A stretch of 5,296 nt of DNA from an uncultured Ruminococcus sp. Its GTDB lineage: Bacteria > Bacillota > Clostridia > Oscillospirales > Ruminococcaceae. Every line of letters begins with the position of its first letter. Position 1 is the stretch's first letter. A program made the translations under genes and the position numbers. The notes beneath the pieces were generated by a model. That model was not told the DNA's origin. It saw only the letters and a program-made list of their open reading frames with translations, and did no database searches. Where the stretch lies: NCBI GenBank assembly GCA_947178195.1, contig CAMWXM010000205.1:1-5296 (forward strand), read 5' to 3'. This document shows positions 1 through 5,291 of the stretch, in pieces.

Positions 1-139
1 TTTTGAAAGCGCTGTTCTTGGCGTTTTTGTTCATGGACTTGCCGGCGATATTGCGACTGAAAAACTTTCAATGCAAAGTATGATCGCAACGGATATTATA
101 AAAAATCTTCCGGAAGCTTTTAAAATGATAATGGAATGA
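1..139 (+). CDS. nnrD: ADP-dependent NAD(P)H-hydrate dehydratase, C-terminal end (partial)
   Basis: The frame is open from base 2 and ends at a TGA at 137-139, giving 45 residues of a protein whose start lies left of the window. The visible part contains VFVHGLAGDIATEKL followed by MIATDIIKNLPEAF. This matches the usual C-terminus of the ribokinase-fold NnrD (YjeF C-terminal / CARKF) family, where an HGxAGD motif is followed by an alpha-helical end. By family knowledge the enzyme uses ADP to dehydrate the S form of hydrated NADH and NADPH, repairing damaged cofactor in the cytoplasm. In many bacteria it is fused behind an NnrE epimerase domain; whether that is so here cannot be seen. The next gene starts 50 bp downstream on the same strand with no terminator between, so cotranscription is likely. 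The assignment rests only on this short tail. Confidence 0.8.
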   Translation, partial: FESAVLGVFVHGLAGDIATEKLSMQSMIATDIIKNLPEAFKMIME

Positions 140-189
140 TAAATCAATGGAATGTAAAGCTTAGAAAATAATATATTAAGGAGCTTTAT

Positions 190-846
190 ATGAAAAAAAT
201 TGCAATGAGTTTTATTATTTCAATCGTTATGGCAATTTCACTTTGCGCATGCGGCGGAAAAGGAGATACGTCCTGCAAGGTGGATCTGAACAAGCCATTC
301 TGTATTACCGCTCATATGGAATATGACGGTATTACAGCAGACGCAGTAATAAAAAGGTTGGCAAAGGCAAATTGGGATGCAGAATTTTCTTCCCCTGATA
401 CTCTTGCAGGAGTACTGATCTCTTTCAGAGATTCAAATGTTGAAGCCTCTTATAAAGGACTGAGTTTTTCTGTTCCTAAAAGCGCATTGCCGTTAAAGTC
501 AATTATTTTATCGTTTATTGATATAATTGACCAAATTGCTGAACAGCCTGAAATAACCGGAGAAGAAAAAGACAATGAAATTATAACTACCGGCGAAATA
601 GAGCTTGGAAGCTATAATTTGAAATTTGATAAAAACGGTTGTCCAACCGCATTTGAAATGCCGAACTTGAATCTTATTATAACATTCAGCGATTTTTGCG
701 GTGAGATTCCAGACATATCAGAAAATACTTCCGAAACCAGTACACCTGAAAATATGCCCGAACCTTCTGAAAACACGGAAGCTTCTGATGTTACCGAAAA
801 TACAGAAAAATCGGAAAATACAACAAAAGCCCCCACTGAAACGTAA
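190..846 (+). CDS. Secreted lipoprotein of unknown function, possibly LolA/YdcC-like
   Basis: The start is fixed by AAGGAG at 178-183, six bases before the ATG. The 218-residue product begins with a lipoprotein signal: KK near the start, a hydrophobic stretch at 5-18 and a lipobox L-C-A-C, so Cys21 would be lipidated and the protein held on the outer face of the membrane. Residues about 35-170 form an alternating, beta-rich domain, with phrases such as SSPDTLAGVLISFRD (67-81) and a short aliphatic helix at 103-117. This pattern resembles LolA/LppX-like lipoprotein folds, but I do not recognise the exact family. Residues about 175-218 are a low-complexity tail of Ser, Thr, Glu, Asn and Pro with repeated S/T-E-N-T units, probably disordered. 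The position just after nnrD recalls the Bacillus acpS-ydcC-alr region, where YdcC is a LolA-like lipoprotein; that link is inference. A terminator follows 18 bp after the stop. Confidence 0.85.
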   Translation: MKKIAMSFIISIVMAISLCACGGKGDTSCKVDLNKPFCITAHMEYDGITADAVIKRLAKANWDAEFSSPDTLAGVLISFRDSNVEASYKGLSFSVPKSALPLKSIILSFIDIIDQIAEQPEITGEEKDNEIITTGEIELGSYNLKFDKNGCPTAFEMPNLNLIITFSDFCGEIPDISENTSETSTPENMPEPSENTEASDVTENTEKSENTTKAPTET

Positions 847-863
847 AATTATAAATACAAATG

Positions 864-899
864 AAAACTCCCGACATACAGCAATATGTCGGGAGTTTT
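864..899. terminator. Bidirectional intrinsic terminator between convergent genes
   Basis: Arms 864-878 and 885-899 are perfectly complementary over 15 bp (core ACTCCCGACATA / TATGTCGGGAGT) around a six-base loop. The arms end in AAAA and TTTT, so each strand has a U-tract: TTTTATTT on the plus strand, and TTTT then CATTTGT on the minus strand. It sits between the lipoprotein stop (846) and the metY stop (917), which point at each other, and so can end both transcripts. Confidence 0.93.
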
Positions 900-916
900 A
901 TTTAAAAACTATATCA

Positions 917-2185
917 TTAATTAATTTTATCTAATGCCTGTTCAATATCGGCTATTATATCATCAATATGTTCAAGACCACAGGAAAATCTTATCATTCC
1001 GCCATCAATACCACATGCGGCAAGCTGTTCGTCATTTAACTGACGGTGCGTAGCACTTGCAGGGTGAAGAACACAGGTGCGTATATCCGCAACATGAACA
1101 ACATTTGAAGCAAGCTTCAGGCTATCCATAAATTTAACGGCATTATTTTTTCCACCCTTAATTGAAAAAGTAATTACGCCGCTGCAGCCATCAGGAAGAT
1201 ATTTTTTTGCAAGCTTGTTATCAGGACTACTTTCAAGTCCAGGATAGCTTACCGACAATATCTTATCCGATGCTTCAAGATATTCTGCAACCTTCATAGC
1301 ATTTTCGCAATACTGTTTCATACGCACACCCAGTGTTTCAAGACCAAGATTCAACAAAAATGCCGAATGTGCGGCAGGGTAGCACCCAAAGTCTCTCATA
1401 AGCTGCATTCTTGCCTTTACAATATAAGCAGCTTTGCCATATTTTTCAGAATATACGATACCATGATAGCTCTCGTCAGGCTCAGTGAAATCAGGAAATT
1501 TTCCGTTTGTCCAATCAAAATTACCGCTGTCGACAATAACACCTCCGCCTTGAACAGCATGTCCGTCCATATATTTTGTAGTAGAATGAATAACAATATC
1601 AGCGCCATATTCGATAGGTCTGCATAAAATCGGGGTAGGAAAGGTGTTGTCAATAATAAGAGGGACACTATTTTTATGAGCGAGCTTGGCAAGTTTTTCA
1701 ATATCTAAAACTTTAAGGGCAGGGTTTGCAAGCGTTTCACCGAAAACAGCTTTGGTATTGGGCTTGAATGCCTTTTGAATTTCTTCTGCCGATGCTTCTG
1801 CATCAATAAAAATACATTCGATTCCAAGTTTTTTTAATGTTACAGCAAAAAGATTAAAAGTTCCGCCGTAAATAGTGGAAGTAGAAATAAAGCTGTCTCC
1901 TGCGCTGCATATGTTAAGTATCGAGCACAATGAAGCGGCTTGTCCGCTGGAAGTGCACATTGCTCCTATACCACCTTCAAGTGAAGCGATTTTATCTTCA
2001 ACTGCCATAACGGTAGGATTTTCAAACCTTGAATAAATAAGGCTTTTTGTCGGATCGTCAAATACTGCTGCAACATCATCGGTAGAGTCATATACATAAG
2101 TAGTACTCTGGACGATCGGCACAACTCTTGGCTCGGTATTTTTTGGATTATAGCCTTCATGAAGACATTTTGTTTCAATTTTCAT
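917..2185 (-). CDS. metY: O-acetylhomoserine sulfhydrylase (aminocarboxypropyltransferase)
   Basis: This 422-residue protein is a PLP-dependent enzyme of the Cys/Met metabolism family. MetY joins sulfide to O-acetyl-L-homoserine to give homocysteine and acetate, the direct-sulfhydrylation route to methionine, in the cytoplasm. Visible landmarks are YSRFENPT at 51-58 (phosphate contact from the neighbouring subunit), SSGQAA at 79-84, Asp179 in IIDNTF (pyridine nitrogen contact) and the Schiff-base Lys204 in HSTTKYMDGHA. Near the C-terminus VADIRTCVLHPASATH (365-380) carries the carboxylate-binding Arg369. The length and the extra segment at about 218-260 (with FPDFTEPDESYHG) fit MetY rather than cystathionine gamma-synthase or gamma-lyase, which are near 380-400 residues; some methionine gamma-lyases are close, so substrate choice is not proven. 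The ATG is set by AGGAGG at 2196-2201. A structured leader precedes it and a shared terminator follows. No residue looks lost. Confidence 0.93.
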   Translation of the reverse strand: MKIETKCLHEGYNPKNTEPRVVPIVQSTTYVYDSTDDVAAVFDDPTKSLIYSRFENPTVMAVEDKIASLEGGIGAMCTSSGQAASLCSILNICSAGDSFISTSTIYGGTFNLFAVTLKKLGIECIFIDAEASAEEIQKAFKPNTKAVFGETLANPALKVLDIEKLAKLAHKNSVPLIIDNTFPTPILCRPIEYGADIVIHSTTKYMDGHAVQGGGVIVDSGNFDWTNGKFPDFTEPDESYHGIVYSEKYGKAAYIVKARMQLMRDFGCYPAAHSAFLLNLGLETLGVRMKQYCENAMKVAEYLEASDKILSVSYPGLESSPDNKLAKKYLPDGCSGVITFSIKGGKNNAVKFMDSLKLASNVVHVADIRTCVLHPASATHRQLNDEQLAACGIDGGMIRFSCGLEHIDDIIADIEQALDKIN

Positions 2186-2195
2186 TAATTAAGTT

Positions 2196-2236
2196 CCTCC
2201 TGTATTGAGAACCAGTATTCTATAAATACAGGTTCT
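2196..2236 (-). promoter_or_regulatory. metY leader: two competing hairpins, or an operator palindrome, at the ribosome binding site
   Basis: On the minus strand AGAACCTGTATT (2236-2225) and AATACTGGTTCT (2219-2208) pair over 12 positions with one central mismatch and a five-base loop. The first arm can instead pair, through CCTGTATT (2232-2225), with AATACAGG (2206-2199). That segment includes the first AGG of the AGGAGG Shine-Dalgarno at 2201-2196. The two pairings exclude each other. Neither hairpin is followed by a U-tract, so this is not a terminator. It could act at the RNA level on metY translation, or the outer AGAACC/GGTTCT palindrome could be a protein operator. The pairings are seen directly; a regulatory role is inference. 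Confidence 0.5.
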
Positions 2237-2281
2237 GAAATTATTTGTTTTGATTAAATTAACACTGCATATAATTATACC

Positions 2282-3415
2282 TTAAAGCTTTTTCTTTTCT
2301 TCTTCAAGAGCTTTGATAAGGTCGTCTATAGATTTAATATTATCCTGCTTTTTGGCAGTGGTCTTTGGCTTTGAAGTTCTGGCAGGTGAAGGCGCTGACC
2401 CATGATTGACAGTCTCAGGCTGCTTTACTGGTTTTGGTTTTTCAGCAGTATCAGCCACAGGCTTTTCTTCCATAACAGATTCAACTGATTTTTCAGATTC
2501 CTGATTATTATCAGATTTATCCAGAGCAGCTTTTATTGCAGCCATTTTTTCAGTTTTATCAGTAACTACTGCTGCTTCAGGAGCAAGGGAAGCTTTTCGT
2601 GAAACAGGTGCGGCAGGCTTTTCATCAACCGCAGCTCGGAACTTTTCAACTGCATTTTCTGTTTGTAAATTTCTGTCCGCAGGACTGCTTGGAACTTTTT
2701 TTGCGGCGGCTTTCATAGAAAAATTTTCTGCAATAGAAGATTTTTTCATTGCAAAGCTTGCATCCGGCTTAGGAGCCATTGACGGGTCAAAGAGGGGAGT
2801 TAAAGAATGATCACGCTCTTCGCTTTTTGAACTGTTTATACCAAAAGAGGTTTCTGGATAAACAATCTCTTCCTGTTCTTCTCGGTTTTTGCGCCTGACC
2901 GAGAAAATTTTGATCAAAAGCATAGCAAGGAGTATTACACAGGGCAATATCATGCCAAGTATAATGCCGGTTATACTTTTTAAGAATGTAATTATACGAC
3001 CGAGATTTGGGGCTATCTGTGTACATTTTGCAATTACGTTTTCTTTGGGAACGTTAAGTATATTATCCTTAGCATTATCTCCGGCAACACGATAAACTGT
3101 CTGGTCGGTATTGTGAACGACTTCGACAATTCTCATAATATTTTCAAATCCTTTATCTTCATTAAAAAGGATAACGTTTCCTTCAATAAGAACAGAAATT
3201 TCATCGCTTTTAGCAATAATAGCCGAACCCTTGGGCAATTCCGGTTCCATAATATTACTGTTCATTATAAAAATATTCTTTCCGAAAACGTTGCCCGATC
3301 TCACACTGGAACCAAAAATATAGTTTACTCCGACTGTAAAAATAACCATTGCAATAAGAATTATAGTGAGAACAACAAAAAATATTGATAATCCTAAACT
3401 TTTGCCTTTTTTCAT
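2282..3415 (-). CDS. Signal-peptidase-I-like membrane protein (S26B fold), catalytic residues replaced, long cytosolic tail
   Basis: The 377-residue product starts after GAGGA (3422-3426) and a further GGAGG (3429-3433). Residues 8-30 are a membrane segment; about 45-146 match the extracytoplasmic domain of SipW/ER-type signal peptidases; about 147-171 are a second membrane segment, then RRK; about 175-377 are a Lys/Glu/Ala/Pro/Ser-rich, probably disordered cytoplasmic tail ending in a charged amphipathic helix (SIDDLIKALEEEKKKL). Family landmarks align in order: IMEPELPKGS at 55-64 for SMEPTxPxGS, MRIVEV at 94-99 for HRIVEV, AGDNAKDN at 111-118, and VPKENVIAK then LGRIITFLKS. The nucleophile Ser is Ile55 (codon 3251-3253) and the general base His is Met94 (codon 3134-3136); acidic residues near the GDN remain. 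Active family members cleave signal peptides; this one is probably inactive and may be a scaffold or regulator. It has its own promoter, and metY lies 96 bp downstream without a clear terminator between. Confidence 0.85.
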   Translation of the reverse strand: MKKGKSLGLSIFFVVLTIILIAMVIFTVGVNYIFGSSVRSGNVFGKNIFIMNSNIMEPELPKGSAIIAKSDEISVLIEGNVILFNEDKGFENIMRIVEVVHNTDQTVYRVAGDNAKDNILNVPKENVIAKCTQIAPNLGRIITFLKSITGIILGMILPCVILLAMLLIKIFSVRRKNREEQEEIVYPETSFGINSSKSEERDHSLTPLFDPSMAPKPDASFAMKKSSIAENFSMKAAAKKVPSSPADRNLQTENAVEKFRAAVDEKPAAPVSRKASLAPEAAVVTDKTEKMAAIKAALDKSDNNQESEKSVESVMEEKPVADTAEKPKPVKQPETVNHGSAPSPARTSKPKTTAKKQDNIKSIDDLIKALEEEKKKL

Positions 3416-3471
3416 TTTATTTCCTCATCCTCCAAAAATTACATCTGCGCATTCAAAAATGCCTTAAATAT

Positions 3472-3500
3472 ATTATATCACAATATTTCCCAAATTACAA
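3472..3500 (-). promoter_or_regulatory. Sigma-A type promoter for the signal-peptidase-like gene
   Basis: On the minus strand TTGTAA (3500-3495) is followed by a 17-bp spacer and TATAAT (3477-3472). The base pattern TGATATAAT also gives a perfect extended -10. Transcription would start near 3465, leaving a leader of about 50 bases before the ATG at 3415. The match to the vegetative consensus is good, and the site lies in the only gap upstream of this gene. Confidence 0.75.
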
Positions 3501-3533
3501 TTTATTTTTATGCTTTTTTGTTTTTTTTTATTT

Positions 3534-5030
3534 TTACTTTTGTCTGTCTATTAAAATTTGTTTTGTAGCTGTCTGCTGACAAAATTGTTTATCATGTTCC
3601 ACAAAAACAAGTGTTGCGTCAGAAGTTCTAATTAATTCTTCTATCTGCATTCTTGATAATACATCAATATAATTCAGCGGTTCGTCCCATATATAAAGGT
3701 GAGCCTGTTCCGAAAGGCTTCTTGCAAGCATTACCTTTTTCTTTTGCCCCTGGCTATAGCTTTGAACAGGACGTGAAAAAAGCTCCCTTGAAAAATCAAG
3801 CTTTCGCAGAATAGCCTTAAATAAAGCTTCGTTTACATTGTATTTTTCTGCATAGTCGTTAAGACTTCCGCATAAATCTTCTGCCGATTGACAGACATAT
3901 GAAATTTTCAAGCCGCTTCCCAAGATTATTTGTCCCTGATAATCTTTGATTTCACCACAAATCATTTTAATAAGGCTTGTTTTGCCGCAGCCGTTCTTAC
4001 CACATATTTCAACACGTTCTCCCTGATTTACAGTAAAATTCAGATTTTCAAAAATAATTTCATTGTTATAGCAAAGCGAAACATTCTGAAAGGAAATCAA
4101 TAGTGAACGATGATATTTAAGAGGGGACAATTTCAGAGAAGATGTTTGCTCAACGTTTTTCAGAAGCTTATTTTTCTCAGAAATATTTTTTTCAATACGG
4201 TTTTCCATGGATTTTGCACGATTCATTAATTTTGCGGCTTTTTTCGCAATAGACGGTCGTCTGTTTAAAGATTTTTCTACCTTTGTGGGATCAAATCCTA
4301 TTTTTGAAGCGGCAATTTTTTCAGAATGAGCCTCAACCTTTTTTGCCGATCGTTCCAACTGATTAATTTCTTTTCTTAGGCGATCGTTTTGCGTTTGCTC
4401 GAATTGTTCCAGACGTTGACGATTTTCATTCCAGGAGTTGAAATTACCTTTCTGTATCTCAATATTTGCTTTATTGATGACCAGTATATGGTCTATGCAT
4501 GAATCCAGAAAAGCCCTGTCGTGAGAAACAAGAATAAATCCGGATTTCTTTTTCAGATATTTCGCAAGAATTTCTCTGCCATGAACATCGAGATGATTTG
4601 TAGGCTCATCTATCAGCAAAAAACTGTTTTCACGAAGAAACATTCCGATAATAAGAATTTTTGTTTGTTCTCCATTGGAAAGGGTAGCGAATTGTCGGTA
4701 AAGTAAATTTTCATCAATCTCCAGCATATTAAATTCACGCATTATTTGCCAATCCTCCGTTTGCGGCGCTATTTCACGAATAACGTCGGCAGTAAAATAT
4801 GAATTGTCCGGAATAAATGGAAAATATTCAAAATCAGTCGATGATATTATTTTTCCGTTATACTCCAGTTTACCCATTAATATTTTAAGTAAAGTTGTTT
4901 TTCCACGTCCGTTGCGCCCAGTAAGTCCAAGCTTCCATGCAGTATCCAGTTGAAGATTTACATTTTCAAATACGTTTTCATAGCTCCCGTCATATCCGAA
5001 CGTAAGATCTTGAATTTTTATAATAGACAT
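3534..5030 (-). CDS. lsa: Lsa-family ABC-F ribosomal protection protein
   Basis: The product is a soluble twin-ATPase protein without membrane segments. With the second of two close ATGs as start it has 498 residues, the length I recall for Lsa(A). Domain 1 has Walker A GRNGRGKT (38-45), signature LSNGEQTK (117-124), Walker B FLLIDEP (137-143, Glu142) and switch His170. A charged helical linker, about 200-300, forms the antibiotic resistance domain that reaches toward the peptidyl transferase centre. Domain 2 has GKNGCGKT (344-351), a degenerate signature YSQGQKKK (425-432), LYIWDEP (445-451, Glu450) and His479. WKLGLTGRNGRGKTTLL, LYIWDEPLNY and the ARD layout are Lsa-like rather than Uup, EttA or MsrC-like. 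Lsa proteins bind the ribosome and displace lincosamides, pleuromutilins and streptogramin A; the drug range here is inferred. Both catalytic glutamates are intact. Expression is probably controlled by the attenuator upstream. Confidence 0.92.
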   Translation of the reverse strand: MSIIKIQDLTFGYDGSYENVFENVNLQLDTAWKLGLTGRNGRGKTTLLKILMGKLEYNGKIISSTDFEYFPFIPDNSYFTADVIREIAPQTEDWQIMREFNMLEIDENLLYRQFATLSNGEQTKILIIGMFLRENSFLLIDEPTNHLDVHGREILAKYLKKKSGFILVSHDRAFLDSCIDHILVINKANIEIQKGNFNSWNENRQRLEQFEQTQNDRLRKEINQLERSAKKVEAHSEKIAASKIGFDPTKVEKSLNRRPSIAKKAAKLMNRAKSMENRIEKNISEKNKLLKNVEQTSSLKLSPLKYHRSLLISFQNVSLCYNNEIIFENLNFTVNQGERVEICGKNGCGKTSLIKMICGEIKDYQGQIILGSGLKISYVCQSAEDLCGSLNDYAEKYNVNEALFKAILRKLDFSRELFSRPVQSYSQGQKKKVMLARSLSEQAHLYIWDEPLNYIDVLSRMQIEELIRTSDATLVFVEHDKQFCQQTATKQILIDRQK

Positions 5031-5036
5031 ATACAT

Positions 5037-5042
5037 CCCTCC
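5037..5042 (-). promoter_or_regulatory. Ribosome binding site that decides the ABC-F start
   Basis: GGAGGG (5042-5037) touches an ATG at 5036-5034 with no spacer, but stands six bases from the in-frame ATG at 5030-5028. The second ATG is therefore the likely start, giving MSIIKIQDL, which aligns with the start of Lsa proteins. The longer reading would add only Met-Tyr. Confidence 0.8.
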
Positions 5043-5048
5043 ATGTTA

Positions 5049-5083
5049 TAAAATAAAGACTGCAGAAAATATCCGCAGTCTTT
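5049..5083 (-). terminator. Attenuator terminator upstream of the ABC-F gene
   Basis: On the minus strand AAAGACTGCGG (5083-5073) pairs with CTGCAGTCTTT (5065-5055) over 11 bp with one G-U pair, around a seven-base loop, followed by the U-rich run TTTATTTTA ending near 5049. It lies between the promoter and the ABC-F gene, with the Shine-Dalgarno only seven bases beyond the U-run. It would therefore stop leader transcription before the gene rather than end an upstream gene. No gene on either strand needs a 3' terminator here. Confidence 0.88.
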
Positions 5084-5152
5084 TAAACACAAAAAGATAT
5101 ACTCGTATCAGGAGCATTCATAATTATATCAGAAAGAGCGAACATTTCCTGC

Positions 5153-5227
5153 CCGCATATCATCAACCATGACAAATAACACAGAGGATATCTGTGTAAA
5201 AATCATATTCATGTTATTGATATGCAA
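5153..5227 (-). ncRNA. Long interrupted stem-loop in the ABC-F leader
   Basis: On the minus strand GCATATCA (5225-5218) pairs perfectly with TGATATGC (5162-5155), with two G-U pairs at its foot (5227-5226 with 5154-5153). After an A-A mismatch, TAAC (5216-5213) pairs with GTTG (5167-5164). After one bulged G, ATGA (5212-5209) pairs with TCAT (5172-5169). At the tip ACACAGA (5197-5191) pairs perfectly with TCTGTGT (5185-5179) around TATCC. The foot begins four bases beyond the leader-peptide stop, so a ribosome held near the end of that peptide would melt it. The foot also overlaps a small alternative hairpin, TTATTG (5230-5225) with CAATAA (5219-5214). Confidence 0.65.
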
Positions 5228-5230
5228 TAA

Positions 5231-5251
5231 TTAGCAAGAAAAAGTACGCAT
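5231..5251 (-). CDS. Leader peptide MRTFSC upstream of the ABC-F gene
   Basis: ATG CGT ACT TTT TCT TGC TAA encodes six residues. The ATG is preceded by GAGGTG at 5262-5257 with a five-base spacer, one of the better ribosome sites in the window. It lies about 25 bases after the predicted transcription start and just before the leader stem-loop. Its only plausible use is as a sensor: a ribosome slowed or stalled by a peptidyl-transferase-targeting antibiotic here would alter downstream folding. The peptide sequence matches no leader I recall. The short length is typical of such regulatory frames and too short for a functional protein. Confidence 0.75.
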   Translation of the reverse strand: MRTFSC

Positions 5252-5282
5252 CTTTTCACCTCAATTCATTAAGTATACGACT

Positions 5283-5291
5283 ATAATATCA
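5283..5291 (-). promoter_or_regulatory. Extended -10 element of the ABC-F leader promoter
   Basis: TGATATTAT on the minus strand (5291-5283) fits the extended -10 form TGnTATAAT with one mismatch. The -35 hexamer would lie beyond the right edge of the window. A start near 5276 places the leader-peptide ribosome site about 15 bases into the RNA. An overlapping TATTAT at 5296-5291 is an alternative. Confidence 0.6.

Larger units (their letters stand above)
5049..5276 (-). promoter_or_regulatory. Ribosome-sensing attenuator leader of the ABC-F gene
   Basis: The predicted leader runs about 230 bases from a start near 5276 to the terminator. In order it holds a strong ribosome site (GAGGTG, 5262-5257), a six-codon open frame (5251-5231), a long stem-loop (5227-5153), a less ordered segment with two short overlapping open frames (5212-5083), and the terminator. 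Leaders with a short peptide and a conditional terminator are established for ABC-F resistance genes such as Bacillus vmlR and Listeria lmo0919. There, drug-stalled ribosomes on the leader allow readthrough into the gene. The parts are visible; the switching pathway is inference. No convincing single antiterminator equal in strength to the terminator was found by eye. Confidence 0.75.

Noticed and set aside
612..836. Minus-strand open frame opposite the lipoprotein tail, and similar short frames elsewhere (for example 1367-1627, 3113-3388 and 4521-4706 on the plus strand)
   Set aside because: They lie opposite or inside well-supported genes, have no ribosome site, and their composition mirrors the real coding strand.
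2186..2281. T-box or SAM riboswitch before metY
   Set aside because: The gap is only 96 bases and lacks the multi-helix core and terminator of those elements; only the short inverted repeats are present.
2274..2302. Possible metY promoter with TATAAT at 2279-2274 on the minus strand
   Set aside because: No acceptable -35 lies 16-18 bases upstream; position 2302-2297 reads GAAGAA, and TTGAAG is 22 bases away. AT-rich DNA yields such hexamers by chance, so metY may equally be read from the upstream promoter.
3501..3540. T-rich run after the ABC-F gene as its terminator
   Set aside because: On the coding (minus) strand this run is A-rich, not U-rich, and I find no stable hairpin beside it. The end of the ABC-F transcript is not visible.
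3534..5030. Housekeeping ABC-F (Uup/EttA-like) or ABC transporter ATPase
   Set aside because: There are no membrane partner genes. The short first domain, the linker layout and the motifs GRNGRGKT, LYIWDEPLNY and VEHD match the Lsa resistance group rather than Uup or EttA.
5034..5036. ATG at 5036 as the start of the ABC-F gene
   Set aside because: It directly abuts the GGAGGG ribosome site with no spacer. The in-frame ATG at 5030 has a six-base spacer and gives the family-typical N-terminus and a 498-residue length.
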